DNA of 26,888 nucleotides, from the NCBI GenBank assembly GCA_002352045.1, contig DEHT01000011.1, positions 1 to 26,888 of the forward strand, in the 5' to 3' direction. Position 1 is the stretch's first letter. Every line of letters starts with the position of its first letter. Both the position numbers and the translations under genes were made by a program. A model generated the notes under the pieces. That model saw only the letters and a list, made by a program, of their open reading frames with translations, was not told the DNA's origin and searched no databases. Origin of the DNA: Chitinophagaceae bacterium UBA2793 (GTDB lineage: Bacteria; Bacteroidota; Bacteroidia; Chitinophagales; Chitinophagaceae). This document shows, piece by piece, positions 7,111 through 15,198 of this stretch.

Positions 7111-8286
7111 TTAGTTATTATTTCCCATTACTGCTTTAGGTTTTTGAGCAGCAGCTTTAGGAATACTTTTTTTTATTGGTTTTGTTACAGATTTTGCAAC
7201 CGGTTTGGTTACGGGTTTTGCCGAAGTATTTACAACAGGTTTTGTAACTACCGGTACAGCAACATTTGTTTTTTTTAGGACACTATCTGTTGTGGCAGAT
7301 TGCAATTGAATATCCTTTTCATCCATTAAGTCTTCGTTGGGTACATCCCGCTCTATTGATTGTTCAATCATAGTTTCATCGCCGGTATTGGCATCATTTT
7401 CGGGAATAAATTTTATGGTTGAGTCATCTGCATCTTTTGCAGCCCTTTCGGCAATCATTTGCATAATTTGTAATGTTCGCAATGAGTCTGCCGATTTATC
7501 TGCTGCATCTTTTATTTTAGCTACCACCTGGTTTTTATATTGCAGATTAATGATACTATACCTGCTCCAGCCTGCCACGGGTATTACTTTTCTATAAAAC
7601 AATTTTAGTTTGTTAAACTTATCATCCACATTTGCAGCATCACCAAATATGATGGTTTGATTTCCAATTTTTGGAATCATTTCAAAGGTTAGCTGCGGAG
7701 TAATATCTACCTGGTCTATCATGGCCATTAAAAAACTATCTTTTTGTAAATATTCGCTTATCAGCAAAACGGAGCGCAACAGGCTACTGTCTGCCGTGGA
7801 TTGAATAGCATCGCTTTTGGGATAGCCTGTAAACACCGGCAACCTTGCTGAAAATTTTTCGCTCAGTGGTAATATCATTAAACTGGTATCAATATAAAAT
7901 GTACTGCCATCTGTTGCAAATAATCTTGCAGCCGGTTCTCTTTCATCTACATGTACCCGTAGCACATCATTGTTATCAAAATATAGTTCTGCATTTTTTA
8001 TCCAGGTATCTTTTTCCAATCGGTTTTCAATATCCTTCAGGTTAAATGATTCCAATGATTTTTCTTCGGGATTGCCGCCAACATAATTTTTAATAATATT
8101 TTTTACATCTGTTTCATCTATAAAAAAATTATTGCTTACACCCGTAATATCTACTTCTACTGCTTTGCATTTTTTTACCGCCTGGCTTTTCATGCCTGCC
8201 TGCAACAGTACAATACCTGCTCCTGCAATTACACACCAAAGCAAGGCGAGCAATACTTTCTTAATATGGAACGATGGTTTTTTCAA
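7111..8286 (-). CDS. ftsQ: divisome protein FtsQ (POTRA domain) with Lys/Pro-rich tail
   Basis: A bitopic membrane protein of the FtsQ-FtsL-FtsB divisome connector. A short basic N-terminus (MKKPSFHIKK) precedes one membrane helix (about 11-31). A POTRA domain then spans roughly 40-112, followed by the FtsQ beta domain (YFDNNDVLRVHVDEREPAAR and later). At 391 residues it exceeds the E. coli length (276), partly because of a tail from about 340 built from repeated TKPV/AKPV-like units ending in QKPKAVMGNNN. The start is a TTG that overlaps the murC stop as TTGA, which implies translational coupling. No ATG is available near the N-terminus. Identity is supported by its place between murC and ftsA. 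Confidence 0.88.
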   Translation of the reverse strand: MKKPSFHIKKVLLALLWCVIAGAGIVLLQAGMKSQAVKKCKAVEVDITGVSNNFFIDETDVKNIIKNYVGGNPEEKSLESFNLKDIENRLEKDTWIKNAELYFDNNDVLRVHVDEREPAARLFATDGSTFYIDTSLMILPLSEKFSARLPVFTGYPKSDAIQSTADSSLLRSVLLISEYLQKDSFLMAMIDQVDITPQLTFEMIPKIGNQTIIFGDAANVDDKFNKLKLFYRKVIPVAGWSRYSIINLQYKNQVVAKIKDAADKSADSLRTLQIMQMIAERAAKDADDSTIKFIPENDANTGDETMIEQSIERDVPNEDLMDEKDIQLQSATTDSVLKKTNVAVPVVTKPVVNTSAKPVTKPVAKSVTKPIKKSIPKAAAQKPKAVMGNNN

Positions 8287-9701
8287 TGTTTGTTGCTTAT
8301 AATATTTTTAATGGGCTCTACCATAGCATCTATATCGCCTGCACCGCAAATAATCAACAAGTCGGTATTATTTTCTTTTACCCATTGCAGCACTTGCTCC
8401 TTTTCCTTAATTGACTTTTTTTGGTTGGTCATTTTATCCAAAATAAGTTTACTGCTTACCCCCGGCATGGGCAATTCTCTTGCCGGGTAAATGGGCAATA
8501 AAATTGTTTCATCTGCCATACTCAAAACTTCAGCAAATCCATCGGCAAGGTCATGCGTGCGGCTAAACAAATGCGGCTGAAAAACTACCGTAGTTTTTTT
8601 GCCTGGAAACAATTCCTTAGCCCCTGCTATTAAAGCCCGTAGCTCTTCCGGATGATGTGCATAGTCGTCTATCATTACAGGGCCTTTACCATCAGAAGGT
8701 TTTAATACATACTCAAATCTTCTTTTTACACCTTTAAAATCGGCAATGGCATTTTTTATTTTTTCATCCCCAATGTCTAACTGCACTGCCACCGCTATAC
8801 ATGCCATAGCATTCTCCAGGTTGTGCATTCCACCCATATTGAGTTGAACATTTTTTATGGTTTTATTTTTCACCACAGCATCAAACAAATAACTTCCGTT
8901 TGTAATTTGGATATTGGTTGCATAAATATCTGCACTGCTATCCTTTGCATCGTAAGTATGTTTGTTGCTTACCAAAAAATCATCCATTCTTGCAATGCCA
9001 TTTTTTACAATCAACCAGCCCCCGGTTTTAATTTTTGCAGTAAATTCTACAAATGCATTCTGCATATTTTTTTCATTACCATAAATATCTAAATGATCGG
9101 CATCCATTGCTGTAATGATGGCAATATCGGGCGTGAGTTGCAAAAAACTTCTGTCGTACTCATCTGCCTCGGCCACCGATACTTCATTTTTACTATTGGT
9201 TAATTTTTTATCAACTGCCCAAAAATTGGTTTGATAGTTTGCTGCTATACCGCCCAAAAATGCATTACATCCATACCCCGTATGCCGCAGCAAGTGTGCT
9301 ATCATGGTACTGGTAGTGGTTTTGCCATGGGTACCCGCTACACAAATATTAAAATGGTTTCGGGTGATGCTTCCCAACACTTCACTTCTTTTTCGCAACG
9401 CATAACCATTGTCTTTATAAAAATTAAACTCCTTATGATCTTTTGGTATTGCCGGAGTAAAAACTACAAAGTCTGCTTCCTTATCTGCCAATTCAATATT
9501 GTCGTCAAAATGAACCCTGATGCCTTCTGCCTGCAAAGTATTTGTGAGAGGAGTTGGTGTTTTATCGTAACCACTCACTTTTACCTGCCTGCTGTTGTAA
9601 TATCTTGCCAATGCACTCATACCAATGCCACCTATGCCTAAGAAGTACACAGCCTTTAAAGGTTTTCCGTTGTATGCTAATATGGTTTGCGTTTCACTCA
9701 T
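8283..9701 (-). CDS. murC: UDP-N-acetylmuramate--L-alanine ligase MurC
   Basis: A cytoplasmic ATP-dependent ligase that adds L-alanine to UDP-MurNAc, the first peptide step of peptidoglycan precursor synthesis. It has 472 residues with the Mur ligase three-domain layout: N-terminal UDP-binding fold with LGIGGIGMSALA (21-32), ATP loop GTHGKTT (123-129), and C-terminal domain with DDYAHHPEE and the FQPHLFSRT motif that is typical of MurC. Its stop codon overlaps the TTG start of ftsQ. A 154 bp repeat-bearing spacer separates it from murG upstream, so a break or extra control point in the run is possible there. Confidence 0.96.
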   Translation of the reverse strand: MSETQTILAYNGKPLKAVYFLGIGGIGMSALARYYNSRQVKVSGYDKTPTPLTNTLQAEGIRVHFDDNIELADKEADFVVFTPAIPKDHKEFNFYKDNGYALRKRSEVLGSITRNHFNICVAGTHGKTTTSTMIAHLLRHTGYGCNAFLGGIAANYQTNFWAVDKKLTNSKNEVSVAEADEYDRSFLQLTPDIAIITAMDADHLDIYGNEKNMQNAFVEFTAKIKTGGWLIVKNGIARMDDFLVSNKHTYDAKDSSADIYATNIQITNGSYLFDAVVKNKTIKNVQLNMGGMHNLENAMACIAVAVQLDIGDEKIKNAIADFKGVKRRFEYVLKPSDGKGPVMIDDYAHHPEELRALIAGAKELFPGKKTTVVFQPHLFSRTHDLADGFAEVLSMADETILLPIYPARELPMPGVSSKLILDKMTNQKKSIKEKEQVLQWVKENNTDLLIICGAGDIDAMVEPIKNIISNKH

Positions 9702-9855
9702 TTACTTTTAGTCCATAGACCATAGTTTTTTAGTTGATTGGTCCATAGTTTGTTTGACCATAGTTTATTAGTTTATGGCTTTTTAGTCTTTTGTTGGTTA
9801 TGCTTTTAATATTCAACATTCATTAAATAATAGCTGATGAAATATTTTCCATTTG
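9702..9855. repeat. murG-murC spacer with ACCATAG word repeats
   Basis: A 154 bp non-coding spacer. The 20 bp direct repeats at 9719-9738 and 9757-9776, both starting ACCATAGTTT, differ at two positions and are offset by 38 bp. Further copies of the 7 bp word (A/T)CCATAG occur at 9712-9725 and 9741-9748. The part from about 9777 to 9855 is plain AT-rich sequence with no promoter or terminator that can be defended. Confidence 0.7.
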
Positions 9856-10950
9856 CTATTGTTTTATCGTTTTCAAAATTTGTTCAGCAATCTTTTCGTC
9901 GGCATTTGTAATGCCGAGTTGGCCGATTTGCTGTTTCAATTGTTCTTGTTCTTTTTCATTTGCTGCGAGTTCCATTACGGTTGGAACCAACTTTGATAAC
10001 GCATCGGCATCGGCAATCATTTTTGCGGCCTGCTTATTTACCAAAGTTTTTGCATTTATGGTTTGATGATCTTCTGCCGCAAATGGATAAGGCACAAAAA
10101 CTACAGGCTTTTTCACAACACACAGTTCGGCAATGGCCATTGCACCACTTCTGCTTATCACTAAATCGGCGGCAGCATAAGCTTCATCCATTTGTGTAAT
10201 AAAATCGCTTACAAAAACATTTTGTTTCCCGGTAGCTCGCTGCATTCCTTTTTCTTTGTAGGGCTTACCGGTTTGCCATATCAATTGAAGGTTGTTTTTT
10301 TCAAACAGCTCAATGTCTTTATCAATTGCTTCATTAATACTTTTTGCACCGAGACTACCGCCAATACTCAGCACTGTTTTTTTTGCAGGCGATAAACCAA
10401 ATTTTTCTAAAGCCGCATCCTTGCTTATGCTACTGTTTACAATTGATTGCCGCACCGGGTTTCCTGCGATGATAATTTTTTCTGCCGGAAAAAATTTCTC
10501 CATACCATCGGTAGCAGTAAAAATGGCCGTTGCTTTTTTCCCAAGCATGATATTGCTTTTTCCGGCAAATGAATTACTCTCATGAATAAAGCTGTTAATG
10601 CCTTTGCTTTGAGCATATCGCAATACCGGAAAACTAGAGTAACCTCCTACACCAATAACAGCATCAGGTTTAAAATTTTTAATAATTTTCGATACCTGAA
10701 AAAAGCTTTTCAAAAGCTTAAATGGCAAGCCTATGTTTTTAATCAAAGAACTTCTATTGAACCCCGCAATATCTAACCCCTTTATTTCGTAACCTGCCTG
10801 GGGCACTTTTTCCATTTCCATTTTTCCCTTTGCACCTACAAATAATATTTGTACCTCGGGTTGCAATTTTTTAATGGCATTTGCAATTGCAATTGCCGGA
10901 AAAATATGACCGCCTGTTCCTCCACCTGCAATTATTATTTTAACAGACAT
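9856..10950 (-). CDS. murG: UDP-GlcNAc:lipid I N-acetylglucosaminyltransferase MurG
   Basis: A membrane-associated GT-B glycosyltransferase that adds GlcNAc to lipid I, producing lipid II on the cytoplasmic face. At 364 residues it is normal for the family. The glycine-rich loop GGGTGGHIFPA is at the N-terminus (9-19), FIHESNSFAGKSN corresponds to the conserved HEQN-type motif, GGSLGAKSIN is the second glycine-rich loop, and SRSGAMAIAEL with the PYPFAAEDHQ stretch forms the UDP-GlcNAc site. Its ATG follows the ftsW stop codon after one base, so the two are tightly coupled. Confidence 0.96.
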   Translation of the reverse strand: MSVKIIIAGGGTGGHIFPAIAIANAIKKLQPEVQILFVGAKGKMEMEKVPQAGYEIKGLDIAGFNRSSLIKNIGLPFKLLKSFFQVSKIIKNFKPDAVIGVGGYSSFPVLRYAQSKGINSFIHESNSFAGKSNIMLGKKATAIFTATDGMEKFFPAEKIIIAGNPVRQSIVNSSISKDAALEKFGLSPAKKTVLSIGGSLGAKSINEAIDKDIELFEKNNLQLIWQTGKPYKEKGMQRATGKQNVFVSDFITQMDEAYAAADLVISRSGAMAIAELCVVKKPVVFVPYPFAAEDHQTINAKTLVNKQAAKMIADADALSKLVPTVMELAANEKEQEQLKQQIGQLGITNADEKIAEQILKTIKQ

Positions 10951-10951
10951 C

Positions 10952-12256
10952 TTATTTTTCTTTTACGGTTTCTGGTTGCAACTTTCCTTCCTGCTGTTCT
11001 ACATTTCTTGCCACACTTAATATAATACCAATGGAAAGGCAGGTAAATAAAAAGCTGCTGCCCCCCATGCTTACCAATGGAAGTGTAACACCGGTATTGG
11101 GGAACAGGTTTACATTTACGCCCATATTTGCAATGGCCTGTATCACTAACGTAAAGCTGAGTGCCAGTGCCAAAAATGCACCAAATGCATAAGGACATTT
11201 TTTATAAATTCTGATGCATCTAAACAAAAACAACAGGTAGATAAATAATATAGCAGCTCCACCAAACAAGCCGTACTCCTCAATAATGATGGCGTAAATA
11301 AAATCGCTATAACTATGCGGAAGGTAATTTCTTGCTGTACTGTTTCCGGGGCCAAGTCCTAAAAATCCGCCATTTGCTACAGCAATTTTTGCCTGGTTTA
11401 TTTGGTATGACTTTTCGGTATCATCTTCCTTGCTGCCATATACAAAAGTTTGAATACGGCTTATCCAGGTGGGAATACGACCCGAAGATAAAATAGCCGG
11501 TAATTTTTCTGTTTCACCGGTATCTTTATTATAAGTAGATACTGCTACTGAAATTAAAATAACAATAGGAATAGCAGCCAGGGCTACTGTAAGTGCAATA
11601 TGTTTCAAACTCACTCTTCCAATAAACATCAAAATTAAACTGGTGCCAGCAATTAATACTGCAGTTGATAAGTTTGCCGGTGCAATCAACAAACATATAA
11701 TGCCTACGGGAATAATGATTGGTAAAAAACCTTTTTTGAAATCTTTAATTACATTTTGTTTACGACTCAATTGCCTGCTCATGTACATAAATAATGCAAG
11801 CTTTGCCAGGTCGGAGGTTTGAAAAGTCATATTTATTACCGGCAACTTTATCCATCGGCTTCCGGCATTTAACTGAACACCAAAAAACAAAGTATAAATG
11901 AGCAATGGAATGGATATCAAAAACAAAATTTTTGCAATTCGAGCATACAAAGTATAGTTTACCCTGTGTGCAAAATAGATAATTATTAATCCAAGAATGA
12001 TGAAGGCGAACTGTTTGAATAAATAACTTTCGTTGCTCTTGCTCATTCTGAAAGCCAAAGAACCGGTGCTACTGTAAACCAGTAACAGGCTTGCCATCGT
12101 AAGCAAAATCACAATAGCCCAAATTACTTTATCGCCTTTGGTTTTTTGTACCAAGCCATCAACCGTACCCAATTTTTTAAAGGGCATTACAATGCTGGTC
12201 TCCTCTGTTTGAGTAGTGCCCGGGGCTTTAGCGAATATGTTTTTCCAGATAGACAT
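10952..12256 (-). CDS. ftsW: septal peptidoglycan polymerase FtsW (SEDS family)
   Basis: A polytopic SEDS glycosyltransferase that polymerises lipid II at the septum together with FtsI. It has 434 residues with about ten membrane helices and a soluble N-terminal stretch of about 45 residues. Recognisable motifs are GSRWIKLP, QTSDLAKLALFMYMSRQL (the family's QPSELAK region), GLGPGNSTARNYLPHSYSDFIYAII with the catalytic-loop region, and a C-terminal MGGSSFL. Position in the dcw cluster between murD and murG supports FtsW over the elongation paralogue RodA. It ends one base before murG. Confidence 0.94.
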   Translation of the reverse strand: MSIWKNIFAKAPGTTQTEETSIVMPFKKLGTVDGLVQKTKGDKVIWAIVILLTMASLLLVYSSTGSLAFRMSKSNESYLFKQFAFIILGLIIIYFAHRVNYTLYARIAKILFLISIPLLIYTLFFGVQLNAGSRWIKLPVINMTFQTSDLAKLALFMYMSRQLSRKQNVIKDFKKGFLPIIIPVGIICLLIAPANLSTAVLIAGTSLILMFIGRVSLKHIALTVALAAIPIVILISVAVSTYNKDTGETEKLPAILSSGRIPTWISRIQTFVYGSKEDDTEKSYQINQAKIAVANGGFLGLGPGNSTARNYLPHSYSDFIYAIIIEEYGLFGGAAILFIYLLFLFRCIRIYKKCPYAFGAFLALALSFTLVIQAIANMGVNVNLFPNTGVTLPLVSMGGSSFLFTCLSIGIILSVARNVEQQEGKLQPETVKEK

Positions 12257-12270
12257 TTAGTATTAATTAT

Positions 12271-12310
12271 CATTAGTCATTTTGGAAGTATTGCATCCAA
12301 ATGACTAATG
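12271..12310. repeat. long hairpin between murD and ftsW
   Basis: An inverted repeat with arms CATTAGTCATTTTGGA (12271-12286) and TCCAAATGACTAATG (12296-12310). They pair over 15 bp with one bulged T, around a 9-base loop. It fills most of the 59 bp spacer. No T-run follows in the direction of transcription (minus strand), so it is not a classic terminator. It may be an mRNA processing or stability element, or an inserted palindrome. The word ATGACTAATGAC resembles the right border of the four-helix-bundle insert near 25564-25580. Confidence 0.75.
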
Positions 12311-12315
12311 ACTTT

Positions 12316-13656
12316 TTATAATTCTTTCACTGCTTTTTTAAATTGATTTCCCCTGTCTTCGTAATTCTTAAACAAATCGAAACTTGCACATGCAGGGCTA
12401 AGCAATACCACATCGCCTTTGTTGGCAAAATGGAATGCTGCTTTTACAGCATCGGTTGAGTTTTCTGTATTCACCATTAAAGAAACTATATCGCCAAATG
12501 CTTCATGAATTTTACGGTTATCGGTACCCATGCATACAATAGCTTTTACTTTTTCTTTTACTAAATCTCTCAGCAGGTTGTAATCGTTTCCTTTATCAAC
12601 GCCGCCCAAAATAAGTATCACCGGGTTGTTCATACTTTCCAATGCATACCAGGTGCTATTAATATTGGTAGCCTTACTATCATTAATAAATGAAACTCCC
12701 CTTACTGTACCGGCTGGCTCCATTCTATGTTCGAGGCTTTCAAAAGTTTGAAGTGCTTCTCTTATTTTTTCTTTTCGAATATCAATTGCTGTTGCTGCCA
12801 TACTTGCTGCCATGCTGTTATATTGGTTATGTTTTCCTTTTAGCGTAAAATCATCTACGCTCATTTGCATTTCTTCTGTTTTCCATTTCATGTGCATTTT
12901 GGCATTGGCCAGATAAGCACCTTGTGGCAGTTCTTTACTCATGGTAATGGGGGCTAGTGTTGATTTAATGGTATAGTTTTTAATATTCTTCATAGTGGTT
13001 TCATCATCTAAATTGTAAACGAAAACATCGTTTTCGGTTTGGTTCATTACAATTTTAAATTTGCTGTCGACATAGTTTTGCAGCTTGTAATCGTACCTGT
13101 CTAAATGGTCTTCGGTGATATTTACCAGCACGGCCACATCGGGCCTGAAGGTTATAATATCATCCAATTGAAAAGAACTGATTTCTGCTATGTACAATGG
13201 CTTTGGCGCCACCGCCACCTGCTTTGCAAATGAGAAACCAATATTGCCCACCAACGCACAATCAACCCCTGCTTGTTTGCAGATATGATAAATGAGCGAA
13301 GTGGTAGTGGTTTTACCATTGCTTCCTGTAATAGCAATAATTTTACTTTCGCCTTTGTATCTGTAAGCCAGTTCTATTTCGCTTATCACAGGAATATGTT
13401 TAGCCCTAATTTTTTTTACCAATGGAGCTTTATCCGGAATGCCCGGACTTTTCATTACTTCATCGGCCTTTAGGATAAGCTCTTCGCTGTGCTGGTTTTC
13501 TTCAAAAGCAATATTGTTTTGCTCTAGCTCGGCTTTAAAATTTTCTTTTATTGCTCCACCATCGCTTACAAACACATCATACCCTTTTTGCATTGCCAGT
13601 AAAGCGGCGCCAACGCCACTTTCTGCTGCTCCTAGTATGACCATTCGTTTTTGCAT
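12316..13656 (-). CDS. murD: UDP-MurNAc-L-alanine--D-glutamate ligase MurD
   Basis: A cytoplasmic Mur ligase that adds D-glutamate to UDP-MurNAc-L-Ala using ATP. It has 446 residues. The N-terminal Rossmann segment VILGAAESGVGAALLA holds the UDP moiety, the ATP loop GSNGKTTT is at 111-118, NITEDHLDRYD is in the central domain, and the C-terminal domain carries FINDSKATN and LSPACASFDLF, both characteristic of MurD. Start at 13656; the in-frame ATG four codons later is an alternative. A 12 bp perfect palindrome, GCTTTTAAAAGC (13658-13669), lies one base upstream of the ATG, and beyond it is the triplicated repeat region. Confidence 0.96.
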   Translation of the reverse strand: MQKRMVILGAAESGVGAALLAMQKGYDVFVSDGGAIKENFKAELEQNNIAFEENQHSEELILKADEVMKSPGIPDKAPLVKKIRAKHIPVISEIELAYRYKGESKIIAITGSNGKTTTTSLIYHICKQAGVDCALVGNIGFSFAKQVAVAPKPLYIAEISSFQLDDIITFRPDVAVLVNITEDHLDRYDYKLQNYVDSKFKIVMNQTENDVFVYNLDDETTMKNIKNYTIKSTLAPITMSKELPQGAYLANAKMHMKWKTEEMQMSVDDFTLKGKHNQYNSMAASMAATAIDIRKEKIREALQTFESLEHRMEPAGTVRGVSFINDSKATNINSTWYALESMNNPVILILGGVDKGNDYNLLRDLVKEKVKAIVCMGTDNRKIHEAFGDIVSLMVNTENSTDAVKAAFHFANKGDVVLLSPACASFDLFKNYEDRGNQFKKAVKEL

Positions 13657-13657
13657 T

Positions 13658-13669
13658 GCTTTTAAAAGC
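13658..13669. repeat. 12 bp palindrome at the murD start
   Basis: GCTTTTAAAAGC is a perfect palindrome one base upstream of the murD ATG. It touches copy 1 of the neighbouring tandem repeat. It could be a protein-binding site or could fold over the ribosome entry region. Chance occurrence in AT-rich DNA is possible. Confidence 0.55.
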
Positions 13670-13851
13670 GGTTTTTCAACAGCATTAGAATTTAACAGGT
13701 AATATTTTAACCTGTGGTTCTAAATTTTAAAATGGTTCTTCAACAGTATTGAGATTACAGGACAAAGTTTTTTCCTGAGTAGCTCAATAAGAAAGGTTTT
13801 TCAACAGCATAGAATTTAATAGGTCAGGTTTGGCGTTTTTCCAGGATTCCT
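13670..13851 (-). repeat. three tandem ~62 bp structured repeats between mraY and murD
   Basis: Three imperfect direct repeats begin at 13670, 13734 and 13795 (offsets 64 and 61 bp). Each starts with GGTTYTTCAACAG on the plus strand. Copies 1 and 3 share GGTTTTTCAACAGCAT followed by AGAATTTA. Copy 1 can fold with outer stem TTAGAA/TTCTAA (13685-13690 with 13718-13723) and inner stem ACAGGT/ACCTGT (13695-13700 with 13710-13715). Copy 2 has the same plan with different bases: outer TATTGAG/CTCAATA (13747-13753 with 13783-13789) and inner CAGGA/TCCTG (13758-13762 with 13773-13777). Copy 3 is degenerate. The region is the largest gap in the dcw run and has no open reading frame of note. Confidence 0.8.
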
Positions 13852-13871
13852 CATTTTGGTTTTCCAAAATG
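13852..13871 (-). repeat. perfect hairpin just after mraY
   Basis: CATTTTGG-TTTT-CCAAAATG: an 8 bp perfect stem with a 4-base loop, two bases beyond the mraY stop codon. In the direction of transcription there is no T-run, so termination is uncertain. It may protect or separate the mraY message end from the repeat region downstream. Confidence 0.7.
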
Positions 13872-13873
13872 CA

Positions 13874-15169
13874 TTACCTGAGTTTGAGTGTTACAATTGC
13901 TAACGCAACGGAAAGAATTGTAACTATCCAAAATCTTACGGCTATTTTACTTTCGTGATATCCCAATTTTTGATAATGATGATGCAAGGGACTCATCAAA
14001 AACACCCTTCGCCCTTCGCCATACTTTCGTTTGGTGTATTTGAAATATGTTACCTGTATCATCACACTTAAATTTTCAACCAAAAACACTACACAAAAAA
14101 TGGGTATCAATAGTTCTTTTCTTACTATTATGGCAAGCGCTGCAATAATGCCACCCAAGGCAAGGCTGCCGGTGTCGCCCATAAAAACCTGCGCCGGGTA
14201 AGAGTTGTACCAAAGAAAACCAATACAGGCTCCTACAAATGCCGCAATAAAAATGCTTAGTTCTCCCAGGTTGGGTATGTACATAATGTTGAGATACTCT
14301 GCAAACTTTATATTACCGCTTACGTAGGCAAAAATGCCGAGGCATATTCCAATGATAGCACTTACTCCGGTAGCCAGCCCATCTAATCCATCGGTAATAT
14401 TGCCCCCATTGGAAACGGCTGTTACAATAAATATTACAATAAGGATGTATAGAATATATGTATAGTCGGCCAGCGAAGATGGCAATAGCTTTGAATAATT
14501 AAACTCATGGCTTTTTACAAAAGGAATAGTTGTGATGGGAGCTTTTGCATCAGTAAAATATCTCCATTTACCATCCACTAAAATTGAATCGTATTTTACG
14601 GTTGAAATGGCTGTGGAGTTTTGTGCCTGTTGAGCCGGGAAGTATTCTCGTTTAACCACCACACTTGGATTGAAATAAAGGGTAGCGCCTACAATAATTC
14701 CCAACATCACTTGCCCAAATATTTTAAAGCGACCTGCTAAACCATCGGCATCGGTTTTTTTATAGTCAATTCCTTTTTCTTTAGCAATACGCTTAGCCTT
14801 TAATTTTAAATAATCATCAATAAAACCAATAGCTCCTAACCATACGGTGCAAAGCAGCATAAGCCTTACATATACTTTATCTAAATTGGCTAACAATAAA
14901 GTTGGTATTACAATGGCAAGGATAATAATGATGCCACCCATGGTAGGTGTTCCCTTTTTTTGTTGCTCACCCGCCAGGCCTAAATCTCTAACGGTTTCGC
15001 CCAACTGCCTTTTCTGTAGATACTTAATTAATTTTTTGCCATACACCGTTGTAATGATTAATGATAAAATCATTGCAAGCAATACCCTAAAGCTGATGAA
15101 ACGAAACAAGTCCATTCCGGGAAAACGGAACTCTTCATTTCGCAACCAATCGAATAAGTGATACAGCAT
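13874..15169 (-). CDS. mraY: phospho-N-acetylmuramoyl-pentapeptide transferase MraY
   Basis: An integral membrane enzyme that joins UDP-MurNAc-pentapeptide to undecaprenyl phosphate to give lipid I. Conserved catalytic parts are visible: FIDDYLKL (Asp118, Asp119), NITDGLDGLATG (Asp260, Asp263), MGDTGSLALGG, and the histidine-rich loop SPLHHHYQKLG. About ten membrane helices are expected. At 431 residues it exceeds the E. coli length (360). Most of the excess is a soluble insert between about 172 and 232 (from VVKREYFPAQQ to YSKLLPSS), placed outside the membrane by its position between helices. Such inserts occur in Bacteroidota MraY. It is the central dcw gene, between murE and murD. Confidence 0.96.
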   Translation of the reverse strand: MLYHLFDWLRNEEFRFPGMDLFRFISFRVLLAMILSLIITTVYGKKLIKYLQKRQLGETVRDLGLAGEQQKKGTPTMGGIIIILAIVIPTLLLANLDKVYVRLMLLCTVWLGAIGFIDDYLKLKAKRIAKEKGIDYKKTDADGLAGRFKIFGQVMLGIIVGATLYFNPSVVVKREYFPAQQAQNSTAISTVKYDSILVDGKWRYFTDAKAPITTIPFVKSHEFNYSKLLPSSLADYTYILYILIVIFIVTAVSNGGNITDGLDGLATGVSAIIGICLGIFAYVSGNIKFAEYLNIMYIPNLGELSIFIAAFVGACIGFLWYNSYPAQVFMGDTGSLALGGIIAALAIIVRKELLIPIFCVVFLVENLSVMIQVTYFKYTKRKYGEGRRVFLMSPLHHHYQKLGYHESKIAVRFWIVTILSVALAIVTLKLR

Positions 15170-15198
15170 TCTTTTGTTTTTATAATTTGGTTATTCGT

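Noticed and set aside
13670..13851. CRISPR-like array in the mraY-murD spacer
   Set aside because: Only three imperfect units, the repeats diverge, the 'spacers' are themselves part of the conserved fold, and no cas genes are nearby.
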